NCBI GenBank assembly: GCA_029212905.1
Contig: JARGPB010000013.1
Coordinates: 34,459-98,458, forward strand
DNA from: Thalassovita sp.
GTDB lineage: Bacteria > Pseudomonadota > Alphaproteobacteria > Rhodobacterales > Rhodobacteraceae
Direction of reading: 5' to 3'
Length of the DNA: 64,000 bases
Positions 16,238 to 23,987 of this stretch are shown here, piece by piece (position 1 is the stretch's first letter; the number at the start of each line of letters is the position of its first letter). Below the pieces are notes generated by a model. That model searched no databases and was not told the origin of the DNA. It worked only from the letters and a program-made list of their open reading frames with translations. Made by a program: the position numbers and the translations under genes.

Positions 16238-17348
16238 TACAGTTTCCAGCGAACAAGAAGACCTTCGCCTGTTGCGAGAGAGCGCGCGCACCCTGTTCGA
16301 GCGCGCGGGCGGAAGTGGAAGAGCCAGAAAACTACGTGATGCCGACGGCGGTTTCGACCCGAAAATGGTCCGGGAATTGGCCGAGGCCGGCGTATTCGGC
16401 GTGGCGGTGCCCGAAGATCAGGGGGGTCTTGGCATGGGCTTGGCCGCCGGGGGCGTCATCGCAGAAGAGGCCGGTCGCGTGATTGCACCGGAACCGGTCG
16501 TGCTGACGATCGGTCTGAGCCTCGGCCTTCTGCGCCGCCTTTGCCCGGAACATCCGAAGATGGCGCAGCTCATCGGCGGCGAAATTTCACTGGCGGTTGC
16601 CTGGCAGGAACGTGGCCCGGGCGGAGCGCCCGCCAATGCGACCTGCCGATACGCAGACGGACGGCTGACCGGCAGCAAGGCTTGGGTGGTCGGCGCGACC
16701 GGATCGCACGGCTTCCTTGTTGTGGCCAAAGGAGATGATGGTCCGGTTCTGGTTCTGGCCGAGGCAGACGCGGACGGGCTTGTTACGACCAGGCGGGCGC
16801 AGGCCGACGGCAGTTCCCTGGGCGAGCTTTCGTTTTCAGGAATACCGGCCGCGGAACTGGCCAGCGGCGACGCGGTTCAGGCTGCGCTTGCCGAGGCTGT
16901 CGCCGATGCAACGGCGCTAGCCGCGGCAGAGCTTGTCGGCCTGAGCGAGTGCGCCTTCGAGATTACGCTCGACTACATCAAGACGCGCGAGCAGTTCGAC
17001 AAGCCGATCGGGTCATTCCAGGTCATCCAGCATCGAGCCGTCGACCTTAACGTGATGTGCGAGGTTGCACAGGCGGGCGTCCGCGAAGTTCTGGCGCTGA
17101 TGGACCGTGAAACCGATCAGAAGGTTCGGGCACAGCTTGCCAGCCGTGCCAAGGCGCGTGCGGTTACGACCGCCAAAAGGATTACCCGCGACGCGGTCCA
17201 GTTGCACGGGGCGGTCGGTTACACCGATGAGTTCGATATCGGGCTCTACCTGAACCGGGCGCTGGTGCTGTCGGCCTGGTTGGGCGACGACGCCTATCAC
17301 AGACGGATTTGGTTCGATGCACGCGAAGCAGAGGGGGCAGCACAATGA
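16224..17348 (+). CDS. Acyl-CoA dehydrogenase-like subunit without catalytic Glu (probable alpha of a heteromer)
   Basis: 374 residues, acyl-CoA dehydrogenase fold but degenerate. The FAD/ETF contact region is recognisable (TREQFDKPIGSFQVIQHRAVDL, DAVQLHGAVGYTDEFDIGLYLNRA). The C-terminal Y-x-G-T motif is replaced by AWLGDDAYHR, and no helix-G Glu-Arg is present. Its stop overlaps the start of a second, catalytically intact dehydrogenase by four bases. Two-subunit alpha2-beta2 dehydrogenases of this sort (FadE28-FadE29 type) act on bulky steroid-CoA side chains, where one subunit supplies FAD contacts and the other the base. The start overlaps the preceding MaoC gene by 14 bases. Confidence 0.87.
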   Translation: MTQTDTVSSEQEDLRLLRESARTLFERAGGSGRARKLRDADGGFDPKMVRELAEAGVFGVAVPEDQGGLGMGLAAGGVIAEEAGRVIAPEPVVLTIGLSLGLLRRLCPEHPKMAQLIGGEISLAVAWQERGPGGAPANATCRYADGRLTGSKAWVVGATGSHGFLVVAKGDDGPVLVLAEADADGLVTTRRAQADGSSLGELSFSGIPAAELASGDAVQAALAEAVADATALAAAELVGLSECAFEITLDYIKTREQFDKPIGSFQVIQHRAVDLNVMCEVAQAGVREVLALMDRETDQKVRAQLASRAKARAVTTAKRITRDAVQLHGAVGYTDEFDIGLYLNRALVLSAWLGDDAYHRRIWFDAREAEGAAQ

Positions 17349-18496
17349 CCGACTGGAACGCAACGAGCGATGCGGACTTCCGCAAAGAAGTGCGCCAGTT
17401 CTTCGAGGCGGAATATCCCGAGGAACTGCGCCACCTGCCGCATCGTCCCAAGTTCGCCGAGATCGAACATTGGCACCGCAAGCTGCACGCCAAGGGCTGG
17501 GTCGCGCCGGCCTGGCCTGCGGAATACGGCGGCATGGGGCTGAACGCCGCCAAGCTTCTGATTTTCTACGAGGAGCAGCAACGCTGGGGCGTCAATCGTG
17601 GCCGCGACATGGGCGTGCAGATGGTCGGCCCACTGATTATCAAGTTTGGCACCCAGGAACAGAAAGACTATTGGCTGCCGCGTATCCTGAGTTGTGAAGA
17701 CATCTGGTGTCAGGGCTATTCGGAACCCGGCGCCGGATCCGATCTGGCCAACCTGCGCACACGCGCAGAGATTGATGGCGGCGAATTTGTCATCAACGGA
17801 CAGAAGATCTGGACCACGATGGCGCATGATGCCACGCACATCTTCATGCTGGTGCGCACTGATCCGGATGCGCCCAAGAAACAACAGGGCATCAGTTTCC
17901 TGCTCGCTCCGATGGATCAACCCGGAGTCGAGGTGCGCACGATCACTACCCTGTCGGGCGAGACCGAGTTTTGCGAGGTCTTCTTCGACAATGCCCGTAC
18001 GCCCAGTGAAAACCTCGTGGGCGAGTTGAACAAGGGCTGGACGATGGCCAAGGCGCTTCTGAGTTTCGAGCGCATCTTCATCGGCTCACCAAGCCTGGCC
18101 CAGAACGCACTGGGGCAACTGGAAAGCTTTGCCCGGGGCCGTGGCGCTTTCGATGATCCGGTGTTCCGCGACCGCTTTGCCCAAGCCGCACTCGATGTTG
18201 AAGATCACGCCGCGCTATACGCCCGTTTTGCCGATCAGCTCAAGCGAGGTGAAACGCTCGGCGCGGATGTCTCGATTCTCAAAATCTGGGTGACTGAGTG
18301 CTTTCAGCGCATTACCGAGCTTATGATCGAAGCTGCCGGCCCCGACGGCGGTACCATCGGGCCACTTCAGGTCGGCAACGTAAGTGTCGATGTCCTTGCG
18401 AGCTTTTATAAGGCCAGGCCGACCACGATCTACGGTGGGTCGAACGAAATCCAACGAAACATTCTGTCCAAGGCCGTCCTCGGACTGCCTGGCTGA
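17345..18496 (+). CDS. Acyl-CoA dehydrogenase (catalytic subunit of a probable heteromer)
   Basis: 383 residues. Full motif set: GYSEPGAGSDLANLRTRAE, KIWTTMAHDATH, and the C-terminal TIYGGSNEIQRNILSKAVLGLPG. The catalytic base is probably the Glu of LSFERIFIG. The N terminus is long and the order of motifs matches FadE17/FadE28-type enzymes that desaturate branched or cyclic acyl-CoAs. ATG at 17345 lies in an ATGA overlap with the preceding subunit gene, which argues for 1:1 co-translation. Confidence 0.92.
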   Translation: MTDWNATSDADFRKEVRQFFEAEYPEELRHLPHRPKFAEIEHWHRKLHAKGWVAPAWPAEYGGMGLNAAKLLIFYEEQQRWGVNRGRDMGVQMVGPLIIKFGTQEQKDYWLPRILSCEDIWCQGYSEPGAGSDLANLRTRAEIDGGEFVINGQKIWTTMAHDATHIFMLVRTDPDAPKKQQGISFLLAPMDQPGVEVRTITTLSGETEFCEVFFDNARTPSENLVGELNKGWTMAKALLSFERIFIGSPSLAQNALGQLESFARGRGAFDDPVFRDRFAQAALDVEDHAALYARFADQLKRGETLGADVSILKIWVTECFQRITELMIEAAGPDGGTIGPLQVGNVSVDVLASFYKARPTTIYGGSNEIQRNILSKAVLGLPG

Positions 18497-18535
18497 ACCC
18501 ATACTCATACCCACACCCTACGGAGGAAAAGAACT

Positions 18536-19345
18536 ATGTCGGAGCGCTATGCAAAGTACGACAAACTGAAATTTGACTACCCGGCGGATCGCGTCCTGCG
18601 CATCACTTTTGACCGCCCTGAGTCCTTTAATTCCGTGGACGCGGAAACCCATACCCAGATGACGGACATGTGGATCGATATCGACCGTGATCCCGACATC
18701 AACGCGGTCATTGTAACCGGCGCGGGAAAGGCGTTTTCCGCCGGCGGTGATTTTAGCTTGATTGAAAAAATGATCGGCGACTCGCACGAGATCATGAAGA
18801 CTTGGAAAGAGGCCAAGGACCTTGTCTACAACATCATCAACTGCAACAAACCCATCATTTCCGCGATCAACGGACCTGCGGCCGGTGCCGGTCTTGTGGT
18901 TGCCATCCTCGCCGACATCTCGATTGCCGGGAAGAAGGCCAAGATTGTCGATGGTCACCCGCGCCTGGGTGTTGCCGCTGGCGATGTCGCGGCGATCATC
19001 TGGCCGCTGCTGACTTCGATGGCCAAGGCGAAATACTATCTGATGACTTGTAAGCCGGTTTCGGGCGAAGAGGCCGAGCGCATCGGCCTTGTCTCAATGT
19101 GCGTCGAAGATGACGAGTTGCAACAAATCGCTTTGGACACGGCCGTCGAGCTGGCCAACGGCTCGCAAAGCGCAATCCGCTGGACCAAGTATTCGCTGAA
19201 CAACTGGCTGCGCCAGGCTGGCCCGATCTTCGATGCGTCGACCGCGCTGGAGATGCTCGGTTTCATGGGTGAAGACGTCAGGGAAGGCGTTCTGTCACAT
19301 CGGGAGAAGCGCGCGCCGAACTTCCGCAAGGACTGCCCGCTTTAA
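18536..19345 (+). CDS. Enoyl-CoA hydratase/isomerase family protein
   Basis: 269 residues, crotonase fold (FSAGGDFSLIEKM, INGPAAGAGLVVAILADISIAG). Neither hydratase glutamate is present: Val at the first position and His in VDGHPRLGVAAGD at the second. Classical hydration is therefore doubtful; hydrolase, lyase or isomerase chemistry on a CoA ester is possible. A strong Shine-Dalgarno (GGAGG, seven to eight bases upstream of ATG) starts it. It is part of the operator-3 operon and precedes the PaaK-like gene. Confidence 0.85.
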   Translation: MSERYAKYDKLKFDYPADRVLRITFDRPESFNSVDAETHTQMTDMWIDIDRDPDINAVIVTGAGKAFSAGGDFSLIEKMIGDSHEIMKTWKEAKDLVYNIINCNKPIISAINGPAAGAGLVVAILADISIAGKKAKIVDGHPRLGVAAGDVAAIIWPLLTSMAKAKYYLMTCKPVSGEEAERIGLVSMCVEDDELQQIALDTAVELANGSQSAIRWTKYSLNNWLRQAGPIFDASTALEMLGFMGEDVREGVLSHREKRAPNFRKDCPL

Positions 19346-19372
19346 CGCCTGATTGGACGAGGAGGCATGGAA

Positions 19373-20569
19373 ATGTCTGAAGATATCTACCAAGATATAG
19401 CGCAAGCCTATGCCGCTGCGGCCGAAAAGGCTCCTGGCCTGAAATCGCGATTTACGGCTGCCGGATTTGATCCGGCAGCCGTCACATCGGTGGCGGACCT
19501 CTCGCGTCTTCCAGTGATGAAGAAGGAGGAGCTTCTGAAGATCCAGCGTGACAATCCACCCTTCGGCGGGTTCCTCGCATCGGATCTCAAGGATATCGGG
19601 CGGATCTACGTATCCCCCGGCCCGATTTTCGAACCGGCCCTATCGGGCGGTGGCGGCCACGGTCTGGACCTGCTGTTCAAGGCGGCCGGCGTGGGGCCCG
19701 GGGTTATCATCCTGAACACCTGGATGTACCACCTCGTGCCGGCAGGCTTGCTGTTCGACGAAGCGGCACAGTCCGCCGGCGCCACGGTTATCCCCGGAGG
19801 CGTTGGCAATACCGAGCTTCAGGCACAGATCATCGTCGAAACCGGCGTGACCTCGATCTGCGCCTCGACCGCGTTTTTCCTGACGCTGGCGGACAAAGTG
19901 ATCGAAACCTATGGCCGCGACGCATGGAAGGTAAAGACGGCCTTCCTCGGCGGAGAGATGGGCGATTGGATGGCCAAGCGCCGCCGGATTGAGGCCGACT
20001 ATGGCGTCTCCACCTGGGCTGCCTATGCCACTGCGGATCTGGGCCTTGTCGCCTATGAGGATGGCGGCGAAGGCTATGGAGTTCATCCCGACCGCGTGGT
20101 GCAAATCTGCGATCCGGACAGTGGAGAACAGGTCGCTCACGGGGAACCGGGCGAGGTTGTTGTGACCGCGCGCGATGCAACTTGGCCGATGATCCGGTTC
20201 GGTACCGGCGACAGCGCCTTTGCGCTGGAAAGCAACGCGGATGGCACCGTCAGCCGGATTTCCGCACTGCAGGGCCGGGTCGGCGCAGCGGTCAAAGTGC
20301 GCGAGATATTCGTTTATCCACGCGTGATCGAAGAAGTTGTCATCGGTACGCCCGGCGCAACGGCCGCGCAGGCCGTGGTAACGCGCGAGAACGATCGCGA
20401 CATGATCCGCCTCTCGCTTGTGCTGGAAGACGGTGCCGACGCTTCTGCTGCGGAAACAGCCGCCATCGAAACCTTCAAACTGCATGCACGAATTCGCGCC
20501 GACGAGGTGAGCATTGTTGCGGAACTACCCGAGAATGCAGAACTGATCGTCAACCAAAAAGACGGCTGA
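19373..20569 (+). CDS. PaaK-family adenylate-forming protein lacking the P-loop motif
   Basis: 398 residues, somewhat shorter than phenylacetate-CoA ligase (about 430). The PaaK-like path can be followed (LPVMKKEELLKIQ; GVGPGVIILNTWMYHLVPAG; FGTGDSAFALESNADG; LQGRVGAAVKVREIFVYPRVIEEVV). At the place of the phosphate-binding S/T-rich loop (SSGTTG), however, it reads VSPGPIFEPALSGGGGHG, residues 80-97. The catalytic-lysine region may be the extreme C terminus, IVNQKDG. It may no longer adenylate its substrate, or may use another binding mode. ATG at 19373 has GGAGG at 19361-19365; the ATG at 19367 is too close to the ribosome site. It ends the operon at a long hairpin. Confidence 0.8.
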   Translation: MSEDIYQDIAQAYAAAAEKAPGLKSRFTAAGFDPAAVTSVADLSRLPVMKKEELLKIQRDNPPFGGFLASDLKDIGRIYVSPGPIFEPALSGGGGHGLDLLFKAAGVGPGVIILNTWMYHLVPAGLLFDEAAQSAGATVIPGGVGNTELQAQIIVETGVTSICASTAFFLTLADKVIETYGRDAWKVKTAFLGGEMGDWMAKRRRIEADYGVSTWAAYATADLGLVAYEDGGEGYGVHPDRVVQICDPDSGEQVAHGEPGEVVVTARDATWPMIRFGTGDSAFALESNADGTVSRISALQGRVGAAVKVREIFVYPRVIEEVVIGTPGATAAQAVVTRENDRDMIRLSLVLEDGADASAAETAAIETFKLHARIRADEVSIVAELPENAELIVNQKDG

Positions 20570-20600
20570 GATCGGCTGAAACCGGAAAGCGTTCCAACAG

Positions 20601-20638
20601 ACTTGGGAGCGGCCAGGACATCCTGGCCGCTCCCAAGT
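20601..20638. terminator. 18-bp perfect stem-loop between convergent operons
   Basis: ACTTGGGAGCGGCCAGGA (20601-20618) pairs over its full length with 20621-20638, leaving only two unpaired bases. It lies between the convergent genes ending at 20569 and 20650. There is no T-run on either side, but the stem is strong enough to act as a bidirectional transcription barrier. Confidence 0.75.
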
Positions 20639-20649
20639 CAGTTCAAGAG

Positions 20650-21816
20650 TCAGAACGCGTTCAACCCGGTCAGGTTCCGGCCGATGACCAGCTTCTGAAT
20701 CTCGGTGGTCCCGTCCGGGATCGGCATGACCTTGGCATTGCGAAAGTGCCGTTCGACTGGAAACTCTTTGGTGATGCCGTTGCCGCCGTGGATTTGCACC
20801 GCTTTTCCGGCGATCTCTACCGCCATCTCTGTCGCATACCATTTCGCCATCGAGGTCTGGGTGTCGCAGCGCACGCCCAGGTCCAAAAGTTGCAGCCCGC
20901 GCTGACACAACAGGCGCGCTGCATCCAGGTGCGTGGCCATGTCGGCCAGGTAGCCCTGGATCAACTGGTGCCCGCCGATCGGCTTGCCATGCTGTTCGCG
21001 ATCCTGCGCATATTTGACGGCACATTCCAACGCTGCCTGGGCAATGCCAATGCTCGTCAGGCCGACAAACACGCGAGCGCTTTCAAACAGCTTCAAAGTC
21101 TGGAACAGGCCTCCGCCCGCATTACCCAGAACATGCTCGGCGGTGGTTTCCGCCCGGTCGAAAAACAATTCGCAGGTCGAAGCACCGACAAGCCCCATCT
21201 TGCGCAATTCGCGGCTTTCGTATCCGCCGGTGTCACGGTCGACGATGACCATGGAAATACCGTCGTCCAGATTGCAGACAACGATGGCGAAATCCGACTG
21301 GGCCCCATTGGAAATCCAGAGCTTCTGGCCGGTGACGAAAATCTTGTCGCCCTCGCGGTCTGCACGGGTCTTGACCTCGCGCACGTTCGAGCCGACCTCT
21401 GGTTCGGAAATACACGTGGCACAGATCCGTTCACTGCGCAGGAGCGGCTTCAGATAGGCCTCTTTCTGCGCCGCATTTCCCAAAAGGTTGACGGCGAACA
21501 CGGCATGACCCTGGATCAGGACCGCAATTGCCAGATCGGCCCATATCCGGGCCAGTTCCTCGTAAAGGATGCCATAGGTCATGCGGTCGATTCCGGCACC
21601 GCCGTCTTTCTCGGGTATCAGGCCGCTGATCAGCCCGAATTCCTCGACCTTGGCGAACAGGGACTTCAGCGTTTTCGCATCGGGCGGGTGTCCGAGGTCT
21701 TCGTATTTCTCGGCCAGCGGAGCGAACTCTGCCTCGGCCATCTTGCGGAAGTGCTCCAGCAACATGCGTTGCTCGTCTGTATAGATTGCCTGAGCGGCGG
21801 CGATCACGTTTTCCAT
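20650..21816 (-). CDS. Acyl-CoA dehydrogenase with Asp at the catalytic position
   Basis: 388 residues. Motifs: CISEPEVGSNVREVKTRAD, KLWISNGAQSDFAIV, QIHGGNGITKEFPVERHFRNAKVMPIPDGTTEIQKLVIGR. The C-terminal motif has Asp where short- and medium-chain enzymes have the catalytic Glu (YEGT), and helix G has Ala-Arg (ESARVFVG), so Asp is the likely base. Asp-containing members include cyclohexanecarboxyl-CoA dehydrogenases, which hints at an alicyclic or otherwise unusual acyl-CoA. Last gene of the leftward operon 23875-20650, 15 bases after the thiolase gene. Confidence 0.9.
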   Translation of the reverse strand: MENVIAAAQAIYTDEQRMLLEHFRKMAEAEFAPLAEKYEDLGHPPDAKTLKSLFAKVEEFGLISGLIPEKDGGAGIDRMTYGILYEELARIWADLAIAVLIQGHAVFAVNLLGNAAQKEAYLKPLLRSERICATCISEPEVGSNVREVKTRADREGDKIFVTGQKLWISNGAQSDFAIVVCNLDDGISMVIVDRDTGGYESRELRKMGLVGASTCELFFDRAETTAEHVLGNAGGGLFQTLKLFESARVFVGLTSIGIAQAALECAVKYAQDREQHGKPIGGHQLIQGYLADMATHLDAARLLCQRGLQLLDLGVRCDTQTSMAKWYATEMAVEIAGKAVQIHGGNGITKEFPVERHFRNAKVMPIPDGTTEIQKLVIGRNLTGLNAF

Positions 21817-21831
21817 AGTTTTTTCCTTGTT

Positions 21832-23070
21832 TCAGCGGCCGAGAATGGTGACGCAGGCGGCAGCTTCTTCTACCCCGTGCAAGCCCCCACCGTTTTCGGC
21901 AATGGCGTTCTGTGCCCCTTCGACCTGACGCGCGCCGGCTTCGCCGCGCAGCTGCGTGACCAGTTCAAAGACCTGCCCGATACCGGTGGCCCCGACCGGG
22001 TGGCCCTTGGATTCCAATCCGCCCGAAGGGTTCACCGGAATGCGTCCGCCGATCTTTGTGTCGCCGCGCAGGCTGGCCGGGCCGCCCTCACCGAATTCGA
22101 CAAACCCGAGGTTCTCGATCTGGATCACTTCACCGACGGCCGTGGCGTCATGCACTTCGGCAACTGACATATCCTCGGGGCCGAGCCCGGCCTGTTCATA
22201 GGCCTGAAGCGCGGCCAGCCGGGTCAGGTGGTTCTTGTAATCTTCCGGCGGACGGTCGGTGCCCGAGCGCAGGATCGCGGCCTTGACCTTGATCGCGCGG
22301 GCGGGATCGAGCCCCAGCCGCTTGAGCCCTTCGCCCGTGCACAGCACGGCCGCCGCGGCACCGTCCGAGATCGGGGCGCACATCGGCAGGGTCAGCGGAT
22401 AGGTGATGGGCGGCGCGGCCAGAACCTGATCGACACTCATGGCATCGCGATACTGCGCCAGCGGATTATGCGCGGAATGTGCATGGTTCTTGGCGGCGAC
22501 GGCGGCGAACTGTTCCTGCGTGGTGCCAAAGGTCTTCATGTGCAACCGCGCGAAGCCTGCGTAGACATCCATGAACACGCTGTAGGGCTTGGGCGATTTC
22601 GATCCTTCGGGTTCCTCGACCCCTGCACCCAGATCGGCCAGCCGTTGCGCGACCTCTTCGCCGTTGCTGACGTCCCAGCCGCTGTCGAAGGCCGAAAACA
22701 TCAACGCACGGTCGTCGGAATACATCTTTTCGGCACCCACGGCGAGACTGCAGTCGCCATTGCCCGCCTTAAGGAAATCGACCGCCAGCTTGAACCCGGT
22801 CGAGGCGCTGGCACAGGCGTTTTCGACATTCACCACCGGAATGCCCTGAATGCCCATCTCGCGTAGCACTATCTCGCCCCGGATCATGTGCTGGCCTTCC
22901 ATGTGGCCCTGCACTGCGTTCGAGAAGAACGCACCGTCGATGCGATCAGCCGTCACTCCGGCATCAGAAAGAGCGGCAGCTACGGCCTCGCCGGTCATGT
23001 CCTTGATGGTTTTGTCCCGAAACTTTCCGAACGGCGTCATCCCGACGCCAACGACGTAAATGTCCTGCAT
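21832..23070 (-). CDS. SCP2-type thiolase (3-ketoacyl-CoA thiolase)
   Basis: 412 residues. SCP-x thiolase pattern: MQDIYVVGVGMTPFGKF, VENACASASTGF with the catalytic Cys86, VAEVHDATAVGEVIQIENLGF, and a C-terminal NPSGGLESKGHPVGATGIGQ with His. In contrast to the related gene at 11828, the catalytic residues are intact, so it can cleave a branched or steroid-like 3-ketoacyl-CoA with CoA. ATG at 23070 has AGGAGGA just upstream; an in-frame start farther up would overlap the preceding gene. Confidence 0.92.
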   Translation of the reverse strand: MQDIYVVGVGMTPFGKFRDKTIKDMTGEAVAAALSDAGVTADRIDGAFFSNAVQGHMEGQHMIRGEIVLREMGIQGIPVVNVENACASASTGFKLAVDFLKAGNGDCSLAVGAEKMYSDDRALMFSAFDSGWDVSNGEEVAQRLADLGAGVEEPEGSKSPKPYSVFMDVYAGFARLHMKTFGTTQEQFAAVAAKNHAHSAHNPLAQYRDAMSVDQVLAAPPITYPLTLPMCAPISDGAAAAVLCTGEGLKRLGLDPARAIKVKAAILRSGTDRPPEDYKNHLTRLAALQAYEQAGLGPEDMSVAEVHDATAVGEVIQIENLGFVEFGEGGPASLRGDTKIGGRIPVNPSGGLESKGHPVGATGIGQVFELVTQLRGEAGARQVEGAQNAIAENGGGLHGVEEAAACVTILGR

Positions 23071-23086
23071 CGTTTGTCCTCCTGAT

Positions 23087-23875
23087 CTAGTATCCGCGAA
23101 ACTGCGGTTTTCGCTTTTCATTGAACGCCGACAGGCCCTCGTGCATGTCCCAGGACCGCATGTGCGCGCGCAGGTTCAGCATCTCTTCGGACAGGGCGGC
23201 GGTTTCGTCCACATCCAGCGACCGGTTAGCAACCGCCTTCATACGGCGCAAGACCGCCGGGCTTTTGTCTGCCAGCCTGTCGGTAAAGGTCTGCACCGCG
23301 TTGCGCAGGTTTTCGTCCGTGACGACCTTGTTGACCAGCCCCCAGTCCATCATGTCCCGCGCCGAAACGTTCTCGCCCGAGAACAGCAGGTATTTCGCGC
23401 GGTTCAGTCCAATCCTGCGCGGCAGGATCGCCGCACCGCCTGCTCCAGGAAAGACCCCGAAATTGGAATGTGCGTCGCCCAGTTGCGCGCTTTCGGCGGC
23501 AAAGACCAGGTCGCAGGCCATCACCATTTCCAGACCGCCCGCCATGGCCAGCCCGTTCACGGCGGCGATCACGGGTTTGGGCCCATGTCGCATCAGTCCA
23601 AACGTGTGATCGACAAGATCAATCAGATCCGGCTCGCCCGGTGCATGTTTGGTGCCAGCAACTTCTTTCAGATCGGCACCGGCGCAGAATGCCCGGCCAG
23701 AACCGGTCAGGACAATTGTGCGAACCGCATCGTCGGCCAGCGCCGATTCCAGCGCGGCCGCGATCTCTCGCAACATCTGCGTTGACATCGCGTTGAGCTG
23801 TTCGGTGCGCTGGAAGGTAATCCATTCAGTTTTTGCCACCCGCTCAACAAATAGCGTCTGCTTTGCTTCATTCAT
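23087..23875 (-). CDS. Enoyl-CoA hydratase
   Basis: 262 residues, crotonase fold: FCAGADLKEV, NGLAMAGGLEMVMACDL (first catalytic Glu present), and LGDAHSNFGVFPGAGGAAILPRRIG, where the second Glu position is His. The same Glu/His pattern occurs in the hydratase at 43905-44684. It is the first gene of a three-gene operon with the thiolase and the Asp-type dehydrogenase, giving a compact beta-oxidation set. ATG at 23875 has AGGA eight bases upstream. The 112 bases to the divergent gene at 23988 contain no copy of the operator palindrome. Confidence 0.9.
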   Translation of the reverse strand: MNEAKQTLFVERVAKTEWITFQRTEQLNAMSTQMLREIAAALESALADDAVRTIVLTGSGRAFCAGADLKEVAGTKHAPGEPDLIDLVDHTFGLMRHGPKPVIAAVNGLAMAGGLEMVMACDLVFAAESAQLGDAHSNFGVFPGAGGAAILPRRIGLNRAKYLLFSGENVSARDMMDWGLVNKVVTDENLRNAVQTFTDRLADKSPAVLRRMKAVANRSLDVDETAALSEEMLNLRAHMRSWDMHEGLSAFNEKRKPQFRGY

Positions 23876-23987
23876 GCTAAGATCCTGAAAAATAATGGAA
23901 GTTTGGTTTTTTGTCTTGTCTTTCCCGGCGATCTGCGCTGCACTGGGTCGGACCCGCACGCGGACAAAACAAGAGCTGGAGACTGAT

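Noticed and set aside
20182..22167. Long rightward open frame (661 codons) opposite the dehydrogenase and thiolase genes
   Set aside because: It runs antisense through genes with clear family motifs; its product is rich in Arg/Gly/Gln with no recognisable domain, typical of the complementary frame of GC-rich coding DNA.
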